The notes beneath the pieces are model-generated. The model did no database searches. It was not told the DNA's origin and saw only the letters and a program-made list of their open reading frames with translations. 64,000 nucleotides of DNA from NCBI RefSeq assembly GCF_028368975.1, contig NZ_JAQNDM010000002.1, positions 7,992,425 to 8,056,424 on the forward strand. The letters run 5' to 3'. The stretch is from Stigmatella ashevillena. Lineage in GTDB: Bacteria > Myxococcota > Myxococcia > Myxococcales > Myxococcaceae. Position numbers and translations under genes: made by a program. Positions 17,838-26,564 of the stretch are shown here, one piece after another (position 1 is the first letter of the stretch; each line of letters begins with the position of its first letter).

Positions 17838-19160
17838 GTGCGCTCCGCCGTGACATCCCGTTCTCCAGAGGTTCAAAAGCACCTGGCCCTGGCGCGGCGC
17901 AATTGCCTCATCTGCGCCGCCGCCTTCGGGATGGGAGCGGCTGTCCAACCCTTGCTCTACGGCGCGGTGAACGTGCCCTTCGTGGGGGTGCAACTGGGGG
18001 GGGGCGCCCTCTTCTGTCTGCTGGGGATGCTCCTGGGGGCGGGCCGGGTCAGCCTCAACGTCGTGAGCGTGATGACGAGCGTGGTGAGCATCTCCTCGCT
18101 CACCGCCACGGTCCTCCTGACGGGGGGCATGCACAGCCCCGCCTTCGCGGTCTTCTATTGCCTGCCGTTGATCATCACGGTCTTCACGCCGGGAAGACGT
18201 CTGCCCATGGTGCTGGCCATCACGTTGGCCTTGGGGGGGTTGGTGCTGGTCAGCGTGCTGTCCCAAGCAACGCGGCTCCAGTTGGCCTCCTACGCCGTCA
18301 CCTATGGTTTCACGGCCCTGGTGGCCGCTTATGGGGCCCAGACGTACCGGCGGCTCATCCAGGCGGAGCAGCTCTCGCAAGAGGCCCGGTTGGAGGTGCT
18401 CAAGCAGCTCTCCGAGAGTGAGCATCGCCTGGAGCTTGCCGAGCGCAACCGCGCGGAGATCGAACGGTTGGTGTTGATCGGCCAATTGGCGTCGAGCGTG
18501 GCCCATGAAGTGAACAACCCCCTGGCCTTCGTGAAGTCCAACCTCCGGTTTATCGAAGAGGAATTCGGCCAGCATCCCGCGATGCCCAACCGGGACGAGT
18601 TCCACGAGGTGCTCGGCGAGACGCAGCAGGGCGTCCAGCGCATCCAGCAGATCGTCGCGGACCTGAAGCAGTTCTCCCGCCTGGACCCCCTCCACGAGGA
18701 GTGTTCTGTGGAGGAGGCCCTGGCGGAAGCCGAACGGTTGGCCTCGGTGCGGCTGCACAGCCTGGGAGACGTGGTGAGCGAGGTCTCCCCCGGGCTGCCG
18801 CGTGTGCGCATGGGGCAGCGCCACCTGGTGCAAGTGCTCCTCAACCTGCTGGTCAACGCCGCGGATGCGGTCGAGGTGGTCGAGCCCAAGCGGCCCGCGC
18901 GCATTGTCATTCGCGCCAGCCGCTCGACCGCGGGCGTGCGGCTGGAAGTGGAGGACAATGGACCCGGGATTGCTCCCCAGGTCATGGCGCGCCTGTTCGA
19001 GCCCTTCTTCAGCACCAAACCCCCGGGGCAGGGGACGGGGCTGGGACTGGCCCTCTGCCGCGAGTACATCTCTCGGTCCGGGGGAACCCTGGTGGCGGAG
19101 AACGCCCCGGAGGGAGGCGCTCGCTTCACCCTGGAACTCGCCGCCGCCGCCGCCCCGTGA
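17838..19160 (+). CDS. Membrane sensor histidine kinase
   Basis: 440 residues. The N-terminal ~170 residues contain six hydrophobic helices (a 6-TM input domain without a large periplasmic loop). A coiled-coil linker (~175-215) follows. The DHp domain has the phospho-acceptor His223 in SSVAHEVNNPLAF, and the HATPase domain shows the N-box LLVNAADAV, G1 DNGPGI and G2 GTGLGLAL. The NtrB-like H-box is typical of delta-proteobacterial kinases. The start is GTG at 17838. There is no cognate response regulator next to it, so it is an orphan. Its 3' end is three bases from the convergent GST gene. Confidence 0.9.
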   Translation: MRSAVTSRSPEVQKHLALARRNCLICAAAFGMGAAVQPLLYGAVNVPFVGVQLGGGALFCLLGMLLGAGRVSLNVVSVMTSVVSISSLTATVLLTGGMHSPAFAVFYCLPLIITVFTPGRRLPMVLAITLALGGLVLVSVLSQATRLQLASYAVTYGFTALVAAYGAQTYRRLIQAEQLSQEARLEVLKQLSESEHRLELAERNRAEIERLVLIGQLASSVAHEVNNPLAFVKSNLRFIEEEFGQHPAMPNRDEFHEVLGETQQGVQRIQQIVADLKQFSRLDPLHEECSVEEALAEAERLASVRLHSLGDVVSEVSPGLPRVRMGQRHLVQVLLNLLVNAADAVEVVEPKRPARIVIRASRSTAGVRLEVEDNGPGIAPQVMARLFEPFFSTKPPGQGTGLGLALCREYISRSGGTLVAENAPEGGARFTLELAAAAAP

Positions 19161-19163
19161 GGC

Positions 19164-19781
19164 CTACAGCGCGGGCCGTGCCTTGCGCACGCTCTCTTTT
19201 TCCTCCAGGCGGGCCACCCAGGTCTTCACGCGGGGGAAGGCCTCCAGATCCACACCCATCGTGGTGCGCAGCAGCAGGTTGGAGACGATCGAGAAGTCCG
19301 CGATCGTCAGCGGGCCACAGAGGAACTCCCGCTGGGCGAGGGCCTCTTCCAGGACGCCGAGGTCCCGGCGGATCTTCTCCAGGCCGGCCGCGTACTTCGC
19401 GTCGTCCTTCACGCGGCCCATCATCTTGACGTAGACGGTCTCCATCATCACCTCACTCGTGGACGGGCCAAAGGTGGTGGCCTGCCACTGGAGCCACTGC
19501 TGCACTTGGGCGATGCCCCGTGCGTCCGTGGGCATCAGCCGGCTGTCGGGCTTCTGGGCCGCCAGGTAACAGAGGATGGCGTTGGACTCCCAGATACAGA
19601 AGCCATCGCCGTCCTCGAGGACGGGCACCTTGCCGTTGGGGTTCTTGGCGAGAAATGCGGGCGCTTTGTGCTCGCCCTTCATCATGTCCACGGGAACCAG
19701 GGTGACGGGCAAGCCGAGCTCGTGCACGACGGCGAAGACCTTGAATGCGGCGCTGGAAAGGGGGGAGGCATAAAGCTTCAT
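19164..19781 (-). CDS. Glutathione S-transferase family protein
   Basis: 205 residues, the usual GST length. The N-terminal thioredoxin-like domain (MKLYASPLSSAAFKV, NPNGKVPVLEDGD, ESNAILCYLA) carries the conserved cis-Pro and the Glu-Ser glutathione-binding pair. The C-terminal helical domain contains the GPLTIADFS N-capping motif. It probably conjugates or isomerises electrophiles in the cytoplasm; the substrate is unknown. Class resembles theta/phi-type bacterial GSTs. It converges on the histidine kinase and is divergent from the SGNH hydrolase gene over a 207-bp AT-rich gap. Confidence 0.92.
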   Translation of the reverse strand: MKLYASPLSSAAFKVFAVVHELGLPVTLVPVDMMKGEHKAPAFLAKNPNGKVPVLEDGDGFCIWESNAILCYLAAQKPDSRLMPTDARGIAQVQQWLQWQATTFGPSTSEVMMETVYVKMMGRVKDDAKYAAGLEKIRRDLGVLEEALAQREFLCGPLTIADFSIVSNLLLRTTMGVDLEAFPRVKTWVARLEEKESVRKARPAL

Positions 19782-19988
19782 GGGATGGACTCCAGGGGGT
19801 GGAAAAAGCGGGCCGAACCCTAGTCCAAGTCCAAGCCGCTGGAGGGCGCAGGCCGCCAGCCCGGTGGGGGGCCACGTGCTCCGCCCCTGTCCGGAAGCAA
19901 TATCTGGTATTAGCTGTATTTCGAGTTTTAGCTTGATTCAATGTAAGTGCCACTTCATGGTCCAGCCCTTCCCTTGAAGGAGAGCTGG

Positions 19989-21539
19989 ATGAATTCGACT
20001 GCGAAAAGTTGGATGACGAGGGCAGCGCGCTGCGCCCTCGCACTTGCAGGCGGCGCCGGATTGGCGCTGACACCCGCGAGCGCCTTCGCGGCGCCCACCC
20101 TCCGGGTCATGCCGCTTGGGGATTCGATCACCTGGGGAGTGGGCAGCCCGACCACATCATCCTATCGGCGGCCGCTGGCGAGCATGCTGGAGGGCCAGTC
20201 CCGGTATGCCGTGGCCTTCGTCGGCTCCCAAGCGTCTGGCAGCCTTTCGGATCTCTCCAACGAAGGGCACAGCGGCTACACGATCGATCAGATCCGCGCG
20301 GGCATCGACGGCTGGATGGCCGGAGCACGGCCGGACGTCGTCCTGATGCATATCGGCATCAATGACCTCAACCGCAATGTGGACGTTCCCAACGCTCCCA
20401 ACCGGCTGAAGGCCCTGGTCGACCGGATCTTCGCGAACAAGCCCGGCGTCACCGTCCTCTTTCTGGGCCTGATCCCGACCACGCCCGGCCTGGAGGCGAA
20501 GGTCAGCACGTTCAACAACGCGGTCCGTGTGATGGAAGGCAGCCAGCAGCAGGCGGGCAACAAGTTCCGCTATGTCGAGCCGCCCGCGCTCACCGCCGCC
20601 CAGCTTCCCGACAACCTCCACCCCAACGATGCGGGCTACCAACGCATGGCCCAGGCCTTCTTCGGGCCGCTGGATCGGGCGTTCACCGATGGCTGGGCGG
20701 TGGGTGGACCCGCGCTGGGGGCGGGCACCGAGGCAGGGACGGGCAAGGTGCGGTGGGCGGACTTCGACGGCGACGGCCGGATGGACTACCTCACCGTCGC
20801 CAGCAGCGGCGCGGTGTCCGTCATCCTCAACCGGGGGGGCGACGGCCGCGGGGGGTGGGAGCCGATCGGCCAGATCGCCACCGGCCTGACCACGGACGGC
20901 AACCGGGTCCGGTTTGCCGACTTCAACGGCGATGGCAAGGCCGACTACCTTCTCATTGGCACGAACGGCGCGATCCAGGTCTACCTGAACCGTGGCGGCG
21001 ACGGCCGCGGGGGTTGGGAGCCGATCGGCCAGATCGCCAGCGGCACGACCACCGATGCCAGCCGTGTCCGGTTCGCCGACCATGACGGCGATGGCAAGAC
21101 CGACTACCTCGTCATCGACGCCACGGGGGCGGTCCAGGTCTACCTGAATCGCGGCGGAGATGGCCGTGGCGGCTGGCTCGTCCTCGGCAAGCTCGCCGGC
21201 GGTACGACCACCGATGCCAGCCGCGTCCGGTTCGCGGACCTCGACGGCGACAACCGGGCCGACTACAGCGTGATCGCCACCGATGGCTCCATCCAGACCT
21301 ACCTCAACCGAGGCGGCGACGGCCTGGGCGGTTGGCTCCTCCTCGGCAAGTCCGCCACCGGCCTGACCCAAAATGCCGCCCAGGTTTCGCTCGCGGACTT
21401 TACCGGGGATGGCAACGCCGACTACCTCATGGCCGACCTGTCCACCAACGCCGTCACCGTGTACGCATGGGCAGGAGGTGACGGCCACGGGGGTTGGATC
21501 AACCTCGGCCGCCTCGCCTCCGGCGTTTCCGTTCCCTGA
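19989..21539 (+). CDS. Secreted SGNH/GDSL hydrolase with five VCBS/FG-GAP repeats
   Basis: 516-residue exported esterase. A signal peptide ends near AFAA (residue ~35). The SGNH domain (~35-235) has the nucleophile Ser46 in MPLGDSITWG, the GIND block III motif and the DNLHPNDAGY block V catalytic Asp/His. From ~250 there are five ~53-residue repeats of the form RFADxDGDGKxDYL...YLNRGGDGRGGW, a VCBS/FG-GAP calcium-binding propeller type. Their DNA is also repetitive with a ~159-bp period. AAGGAG lies six bases before the ATG. Predicted role: extracellular deacylation of polysaccharides or lipids. The architecture is common in actinomycetes, so horizontal transfer is possible. Confidence 0.85.
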   Translation: MNSTAKSWMTRAARCALALAGGAGLALTPASAFAAPTLRVMPLGDSITWGVGSPTTSSYRRPLASMLEGQSRYAVAFVGSQASGSLSDLSNEGHSGYTIDQIRAGIDGWMAGARPDVVLMHIGINDLNRNVDVPNAPNRLKALVDRIFANKPGVTVLFLGLIPTTPGLEAKVSTFNNAVRVMEGSQQQAGNKFRYVEPPALTAAQLPDNLHPNDAGYQRMAQAFFGPLDRAFTDGWAVGGPALGAGTEAGTGKVRWADFDGDGRMDYLTVASSGAVSVILNRGGDGRGGWEPIGQIATGLTTDGNRVRFADFNGDGKADYLLIGTNGAIQVYLNRGGDGRGGWEPIGQIASGTTTDASRVRFADHDGDGKTDYLVIDATGAVQVYLNRGGDGRGGWLVLGKLAGGTTTDASRVRFADLDGDNRADYSVIATDGSIQTYLNRGGDGLGGWLLLGKSATGLTQNAAQVSLADFTGDGNADYLMADLSTNAVTVYAWAGGDGHGGWINLGRLASGVSVP

Positions 21540-21557
21540 GCCTCTGAGGGGCCTGGG

Positions 21558-22388
21558 TCAATCCGGGCCGCAGCCGATCCGCTGCTTGCCGACGGCCAGC
21601 TCATCGATCCACCAGTCGGTGGGCACCGAGAGGCCCTGGTAGAGAAAGACGCCGGCCTCCATCACCGTGAAGTGGGAGACCTTCTCCTTCACGGGGGGGA
21701 CCGTCGTGGGCGGATCGGAGAAGACGAACTGCTCGGGCCAGGCGAGCTCGACCCCGTTGAGCCAGACGCGGGGATCGGCCGCCTCGGGGTGGGTGCCGTT
21801 GTCTCCATCGAAAAGCCATTCGAGACAGGTCCACTCATCGAGCACGAGCGGCGTGTCCGAGACCTGGACCCATTCCGGAAAGCCAGGCGGTTCGGGGGGG
21901 TGCCAGATGGACATGTACTTCTGCTGATACGTCGCGACCTCGTACCAATCGAGCGTGTCGATGGCGCCGCCGGTCTTTCCTGGGCGGGGGTAGCGCGCGT
22001 TGAAGAGCCCCGCATGTGAAACGGGGCGGGCGGGCGTCGTGTAGACGTAGGCCCGGCCCCACATCACGGGGCCGAAGCCTGAGGGCAGGTCGAAGCGGAT
22101 CGTCTTCTTGGGCCCCCCCTGCGAGCCCTCCTTTCCGCCCACCAACCCCTTGGCGTGCAGCGCGTACTTGCCCTTGTGCGCGCGCGAGTCGTCCACGAGC
22201 AGCTGGCCGCTGAACTCGTCGCGATACGCCGTCCAACCCGTCGGCAGCGTGCCTTCCTCGAAATCCCAGCACAGGGTCTCCGGGACCGCGCAGCCCGTGG
22301 GGGGAGGCGTGTCCTCATCGCTGTCTGTACAGGCGGCCACGAAGGCCAGAACCAGCATCGAACTCAACACAGGGATGCGGATGCGCAA
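21558..22388 (-). CDS. Secreted lipoprotein, Cip1/polysaccharide-lyase-like beta-sandwich (tentative)
   Basis: About 276 residues. The N-terminus has a lipoprotein signal ending in the lipobox LAFVAAC followed by an acidic spacer (TDSDEDTPPP). The mature protein starts with CWDFEEGTLPTGW and contains VDDSRAHKGKYALHAKG, a pattern typical of concanavalin-like carbohydrate-active or carbohydrate-binding domains. The end, IDELAVGKQRIGCG, also fits that fold. Function is inferred only from fold resemblance. The start is uncertain: TTG at 22388 with GAGGTGA upstream gives a clean signal peptide; ATG at 22421 adds 11 residues with no ribosome site. Confidence 0.6.
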   Translation of the reverse strand: MRIRIPVLSSMLVLAFVAACTDSDEDTPPPTGCAVPETLCWDFEEGTLPTGWTAYRDEFSGQLLVDDSRAHKGKYALHAKGLVGGKEGSQGGPKKTIRFDLPSGFGPVMWGRAYVYTTPARPVSHAGLFNARYPRPGKTGGAIDTLDWYEVATYQQKYMSIWHPPEPPGFPEWVQVSDTPLVLDEWTCLEWLFDGDNGTHPEAADPRVWLNGVELAWPEQFVFSDPPTTVPPVKEKVSHFTVMEAGVFLYQGLSVPTDWWIDELAVGKQRIGCGPD

Positions 22389-22533
22389 CTCGGTCACCTC
22401 AAGGGAGAGTCTACCGCTCATGGGCGCCGGGTGGACGGCTTTCCAGCGCCCCGACGTGAGGAGGCGGATTGGCGCGAAACAACCTGTCAGGTAGTATCGT
22501 TGGGCCGAGGCCACGGTCTTTCCTGGAGGTGCC

Positions 22534-23922
22534 ATGGACACGCTGTTCCCCGAGGGGCTCCCGCCCGGGACCCTTCTGGACTCCTGGCAGATCGATGGAT
22601 TCGTGGGCTACGGCACGTATGGGGTGGTCTATCGGGCCCACAGGAGGGGACAGGCCGCATCCCAGCCCGTAGCCCTCAAGCTGGCGCGGCATCCAAACGA
22701 CTTGCGCTTCGGCCGCGAGGCGGAGCTGCTCACCCGGATTCAGCACCCCGGCGTGCCTCGCCTCCTGGCGCGCGGTGTCTGGCGAGGAGGCCCCAGGCGG
22801 GACACGTACCCCTACCTGGTCATGGAGTGGGTGGACGGCCTCAAACTGTATGAGTGGGCACAGCGGCACGTGTTCACGTCACGCGAAGTGCTGCGGCTGC
22901 TGGCCCAGGTGGCGCGCGCCCTGGCGGCCACCCACGCGAACCAAGGCCTCCATCGAGACGTCAAGGGGGATAACGTATTGGTGACCCCCAGCGGTGAGGC
23001 CTTCCTCATGGACTTCGGGTGTGGCACCTGGGAGGGAGCCGCGCCCCTGACCGATGGGATTCTGGCTCCCGGCACAAGGTCCTACCGCAGTGCTCAGGCG
23101 CTGCGGTTTCATTGGACGCACCGCCGTGCGTCCGCCCCGCAGTATCAAGCCACGCCGGCAGATGATGTGTATGCACTGGGGGTCATGGCCTACCGCCTCT
23201 GCACGGGAACCTATCCGCCGCTCGCGACAGACCCCTCCCGCATGGGGGATGATGGGCGCAGCACGCAGGAGGCGCTGGTGCCTCCTGGCAAGCTGAACCC
23301 GCTGGTGCCCGTTTTGGAGGCGCTCATCCTCCGCATGCTCTCCGACAAGCCCCAGGACCGAGGTCACGCTGCGGAACTGGCCGAGGCCATGGAGTGGGGA
23401 GCGGCGACCGCGGGGCCCGAAGCCGATGAGCCCGTGAGCCTGGGACAGCCGGAGGAGCCTGGGCACGAGGGCCCTCCTGTCGTGCCCTCGGCTGACACCC
23501 GAGCCCCCGTTTCTCCCGCTCGTCACCGGGACGATGGGTCGTTGGCTTTCCTCCCCTGGGGGGTGGGCCTTCTCGTTCTCATTGCTGGAAGCGTAAGCCT
23601 GGAGGGACTTGGGCCTCCTTCTTCCGAACTGCGAGACGGCGGAACCGGGGGCGTGGCGGATGCGGCGGTGGAGGACCCGCGGGTGTCCAGCGTGGCGCAT
23701 GGTTCCGAGCCGAGCGGAGTGAGCCTCGACATGCCCAAGGAGCCCTTGCCGGGCCAACGCCGGCCTCCGTGTCCTCACGATCAGATCAATATCCGGGGAG
23801 GGTGCTGGGTCGAAGTCGCCAGAGCCACGCCGCCTTGCGGAGAGGGCTCTTACGATTGGAAAGGTGCCTGTTATTACCCTGTGTCTGCACCTCCACGTCC
23901 CAGCACTTCAGACAAACCTTAG
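22534..23922 (+). CDS. Membrane-anchored Ser/Thr protein kinase
   Basis: 462 residues. The N-terminal ~290 are a Hanks-type kinase: Gly-rich loop VGYGTYGVVYRA, Lys in VALKLARH, catalytic loop HRDVKGDNVLV (His140, Asp142) and metal-binding DFGCG in place of DFG-x. The peptide-positioning APG appears as ILAPGTRSYRS. A linker of ~50 residues leads to one membrane helix (~336-355, PWGVGLLVLIAGSVSL). The ~105-residue extracytoplasmic tail is Pro-rich with four or five Cys (PCPHDQINIRGGCW, PPCGEGSYDWKGACYY), a tail seen on several myxobacterial kinases. GGAGGTG precedes the ATG. It is divergent from the lipoprotein gene. Targets are unknown. Confidence 0.92.
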   Translation: MDTLFPEGLPPGTLLDSWQIDGFVGYGTYGVVYRAHRRGQAASQPVALKLARHPNDLRFGREAELLTRIQHPGVPRLLARGVWRGGPRRDTYPYLVMEWVDGLKLYEWAQRHVFTSREVLRLLAQVARALAATHANQGLHRDVKGDNVLVTPSGEAFLMDFGCGTWEGAAPLTDGILAPGTRSYRSAQALRFHWTHRRASAPQYQATPADDVYALGVMAYRLCTGTYPPLATDPSRMGDDGRSTQEALVPPGKLNPLVPVLEALILRMLSDKPQDRGHAAELAEAMEWGAATAGPEADEPVSLGQPEEPGHEGPPVVPSADTRAPVSPARHRDDGSLAFLPWGVGLLVLIAGSVSLEGLGPPSSELRDGGTGGVADAAVEDPRVSSVAHGSEPSGVSLDMPKEPLPGQRRPPCPHDQINIRGGCWVEVARATPPCGEGSYDWKGACYYPVSAPPRPSTSDKP

Positions 23923-24012
23923 CAGCCTGTCTGAGATGAAAGACCCCTCGCCCCCGCCGGACGTGGCCGACGGGAGCCTCGAGGAGGTGTCAGGTCCGAG
24001 AGTGGCATCCGA

Positions 24013-26166
24013 CTACGGCAACTCTTCGACCATCAGCAGGTTCTGCCCCCGATTCCAACCGAAGGAATTGGAGCCGCAGGTGCTTCCATCCTGTTGCAGC
24101 GTCGTCGACCAGATAGAGAACGTGTGGTAGCCAGGCATCAGGTTGGGAACGAGGCACGTCAGATTCATCGGATGGTGGTGATTCTGAGCAGCCCCCGCGT
24201 TCCACACGAATTGGCCGTTGGTGCACCCCGTCGGCTGGTAGTCGACATACAGTTGGAAAGAGCCCCACTTCCCGTTGCAACTGGCCACGGCACGGAACGT
24301 GTCCGAGTAGGTCACCTTCAAGGTCTTCCCAGGCGAACTGACGCTGTGCGCGATCTGCCGCGCACCGACACCCGCCCAGTCTCCAGAGAGTTCACCACTT
24401 CCGATGCTCATGTTCGAGAAGGTGAGCCCGGTATTCGGAAGTTCCTCGACGAGAAGAAGGGGACTGCTCCGCTCCCAACCCAGGTAGGCATCTCCCCCGC
24501 CTGCGGTCTGCGAGAACGCGACGTCCAACTGATGCCTCCCCGCGGAGACGTTATGGAGGACGCAGGTCATCACGAAAGGATTGATGATATTGCCGCCCGT
24601 TCCCTGCCCGTCGAACTTGCCCGTGTAACAACTGGTGGTAGCGCCATCGAGCCGTACCATCACCGTCGCTGATCCTCCATCCCGTGCATGACCCGCCCGG
24701 AATGTGTCCGCGAGCGTGACTTTGAGAAGCGAGGACGCGGTCTGCTTCGTGAAGGTGACCTCCCGTCCGTTCACCTTGACGAGCGCAGTGCTCACCGTGG
24801 CCTCTCCGATGCCTTCCTTCGAAAATGCGTAGGGCTGGGCGTCATCCATTTCCTCGGCGAGGAGCAGTGCACTGCCACTGTAGTTTCCGCCAATGTAACT
24901 GGTCCCGAGATCCGCGATCGACCACACATCGAATTCATACAGACCTTTGGGAAGCGTGTCAGTGAGACACACGTTCGCGAAGGGAAACTGATAATTCTGA
25001 TTCCAACCAGACACATTGGAGTTGAACTGCTTGGCGTCGCAGCCCATTCCGCTGCCATTCATTCGCACCGAGTACCAGCCACTTCCTCCGTTGTAGTTGT
25101 GACCCACCCGGAAGTTGTCGGAGATGGTGAGCTTGATGCGAGACGTATCCTTGGTCTTGTAGATCGACACCTGGCGAGACACGGGGACCCACAGGGTGGT
25201 GATCTCTCCAGAGGGGTAGCCTCCCCGCGGGTTGCTCGCCCACTTCGTCCGGAAGAGATTGGCCATGCTGCACACGAACTGGGTGGTCGTGACCTCGGCG
25301 TCGTTCAGGACCTTGTCGCCATTCAAATCGAGGCCACTCTTCACGGCCGTGCCGCCGTAGGCACAGTTGGTGCCCGAGGCGTCGGGATCGAGCCGAACGA
25401 GGGAGTTCTTTCCATTCTGACCGTCGTTGCCACGCAGGCCATTGCACACGAAGGTGGTGTTCGTGACCTCGCTTGTCTCGAGCGTGCCATTGGAGTTGGC
25501 GTCGAGGCCACTCTTCACGGCCGTGCCACCTTGATTGCAGTTTGCACCGGACGGCTCGACATCGAGCCGGATGAGGGCTTGGCTGCCGGCCGCTTCTGCA
25601 AGAGGGGTGCAGACGTACTGAGTCGTTGTCACCTCCGTGCTCTCGAGTTGCGCGTTGGCGTTCACGTCGATGCCCCCGAGCACGGCCGTTCCATTCCGTG
25701 AACAGTGCGCACCGGCAGTCTCGGGGATCAACTTCACCAAATAGGTGTTCCCACTCTTCCCGTCTCCGCCGTTGCAGAGGTACTGCGTGCTTGAGACCTC
25801 GGTGTCTGCCTGGATCCCGTCGGCGTTCGTGTCGAGGCCGGACAGGATGGCGGTGCCACCGGACGCGCACCGGGCGCCTGCGGACTCGGGCATCAGCTTC
25901 ACGAGCGACATGCTCCCCGTCTGGCCACCGCCACCGCTGCACACGTACGAGGTCTGCTTCACCTCATCGTCGGACAAGGCGCCGTCCTCATTGTCGTCGA
26001 GGCCGGTCAGGATCGCGGTGCCTCCTTGTGGGCACCTCGTTCCGGGTGGTTCTGGAACGAGCCGGACCGAGGCATCCTTGCCATCGGTCGAAGGCGAATA
26101 ACAGGCGGTGAGCGCGAAAACCAGACCGGCCACGACGGACCGGCGCCAAATCCAATACTGGTGCAT
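24013..26166 (-). CDS. Lipoprotein with DUF7151-type repeats
   Basis: 717 residues. The signal and lipobox are MHQYWIWRRSVVAGLVFALTAC (in short: FALTAC), followed by about five repeats of ~60 residues: an LVRLxPExxGxxC half, then GLDxNxNGxLExxEVTxTQYVC. The Asp/Asn pattern suggests calcium binding, and each repeat has a Cys pair. The C-terminal ~400 residues contain three related beta domains (each beginning near KVTYSDTFRA or KLTISDNFRVGH and ending in LLLxEEL). It is surface-exposed by inference, with no enzymatic motif. The start at 26166 has GGGGGAGAAG upstream; an upstream in-frame start to 26211 is less likely. Confidence 0.75.
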   Translation of the reverse strand: MHQYWIWRRSVVAGLVFALTACYSPSTDGKDASVRLVPEPPGTRCPQGGTAILTGLDDNEDGALSDDEVKQTSYVCSGGGGQTGSMSLVKLMPESAGARCASGGTAILSGLDTNADGIQADTEVSSTQYLCNGGDGKSGNTYLVKLIPETAGAHCSRNGTAVLGGIDVNANAQLESTEVTTTQYVCTPLAEAAGSQALIRLDVEPSGANCNQGGTAVKSGLDANSNGTLETSEVTNTTFVCNGLRGNDGQNGKNSLVRLDPDASGTNCAYGGTAVKSGLDLNGDKVLNDAEVTTTQFVCSMANLFRTKWASNPRGGYPSGEITTLWVPVSRQVSIYKTKDTSRIKLTISDNFRVGHNYNGGSGWYSVRMNGSGMGCDAKQFNSNVSGWNQNYQFPFANVCLTDTLPKGLYEFDVWSIADLGTSYIGGNYSGSALLLAEEMDDAQPYAFSKEGIGEATVSTALVKVNGREVTFTKQTASSLLKVTLADTFRAGHARDGGSATVMVRLDGATTSCYTGKFDGQGTGGNIINPFVMTCVLHNVSAGRHQLDVAFSQTAGGGDAYLGWERSSPLLLVEELPNTGLTFSNMSIGSGELSGDWAGVGARQIAHSVSSPGKTLKVTYSDTFRAVASCNGKWGSFQLYVDYQPTGCTNGQFVWNAGAAQNHHHPMNLTCLVPNLMPGYHTFSIWSTTLQQDGSTCGSNSFGWNRGQNLLMVEELP

Positions 26167-26564
26167 TTGAACTTCTCCCCCATGACTGGCTCGCGGGACA
26201 CGGCACTTCACGATTCACTCGCAAGCCAGCGGACAGGAGAAAACCTTGTTTCACTGTCAACGTCAAACTACCACGGCTGTGATGGCTGAGCGCCTGTCTG
26301 ACCGGCGACAGCGGAATGACAGCAATGTCACCTGTCCGTCAGGCGTCTGTGATTCGGGGGCCTCCTGCCGCATGGATCCACCCATCAACGGGGAGTCGGC
26401 GCTTGCGTATTGGCTGCCCCAGCCTGATGGGCTGAACTCGAATTTCACTTCGAGTCCTCCTTCGCGAAGAAGGCCGCTGCTTTTTTAGTTGGTCAGCGAA
26501 CGAAGGAGCTGAACGTGGGATTCCGGGGTGTCCGCCCACGGACACAACGGGCTAGAATTTTCCC
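26167..26564. other. Divergent intergenic region, no gene seen
   Basis: 398 bp between the repeat lipoprotein (minus) and a histidine kinase (plus). No supported coding frame. It contains several short inverted repeats, for example CCTTCGCGAAGAAGG near 26460 and GTCCGCCCACGGAC near 26529. The region probably holds both promoters. Confidence 0.4.

Noticed and set aside
20745-21500. Direct DNA repeats considered as a CRISPR-like array
   Set aside because: The ~159-bp period lies in frame within the hydrolase gene and encodes VCBS/FG-GAP protein repeats.
26440-26500. tRNA-like arm (TCGAATTTCACTTCGAG) in the 26.2-26.5 kb gap
   Set aside because: No cloverleaf can be completed; the acceptor and anticodon arms are missing.
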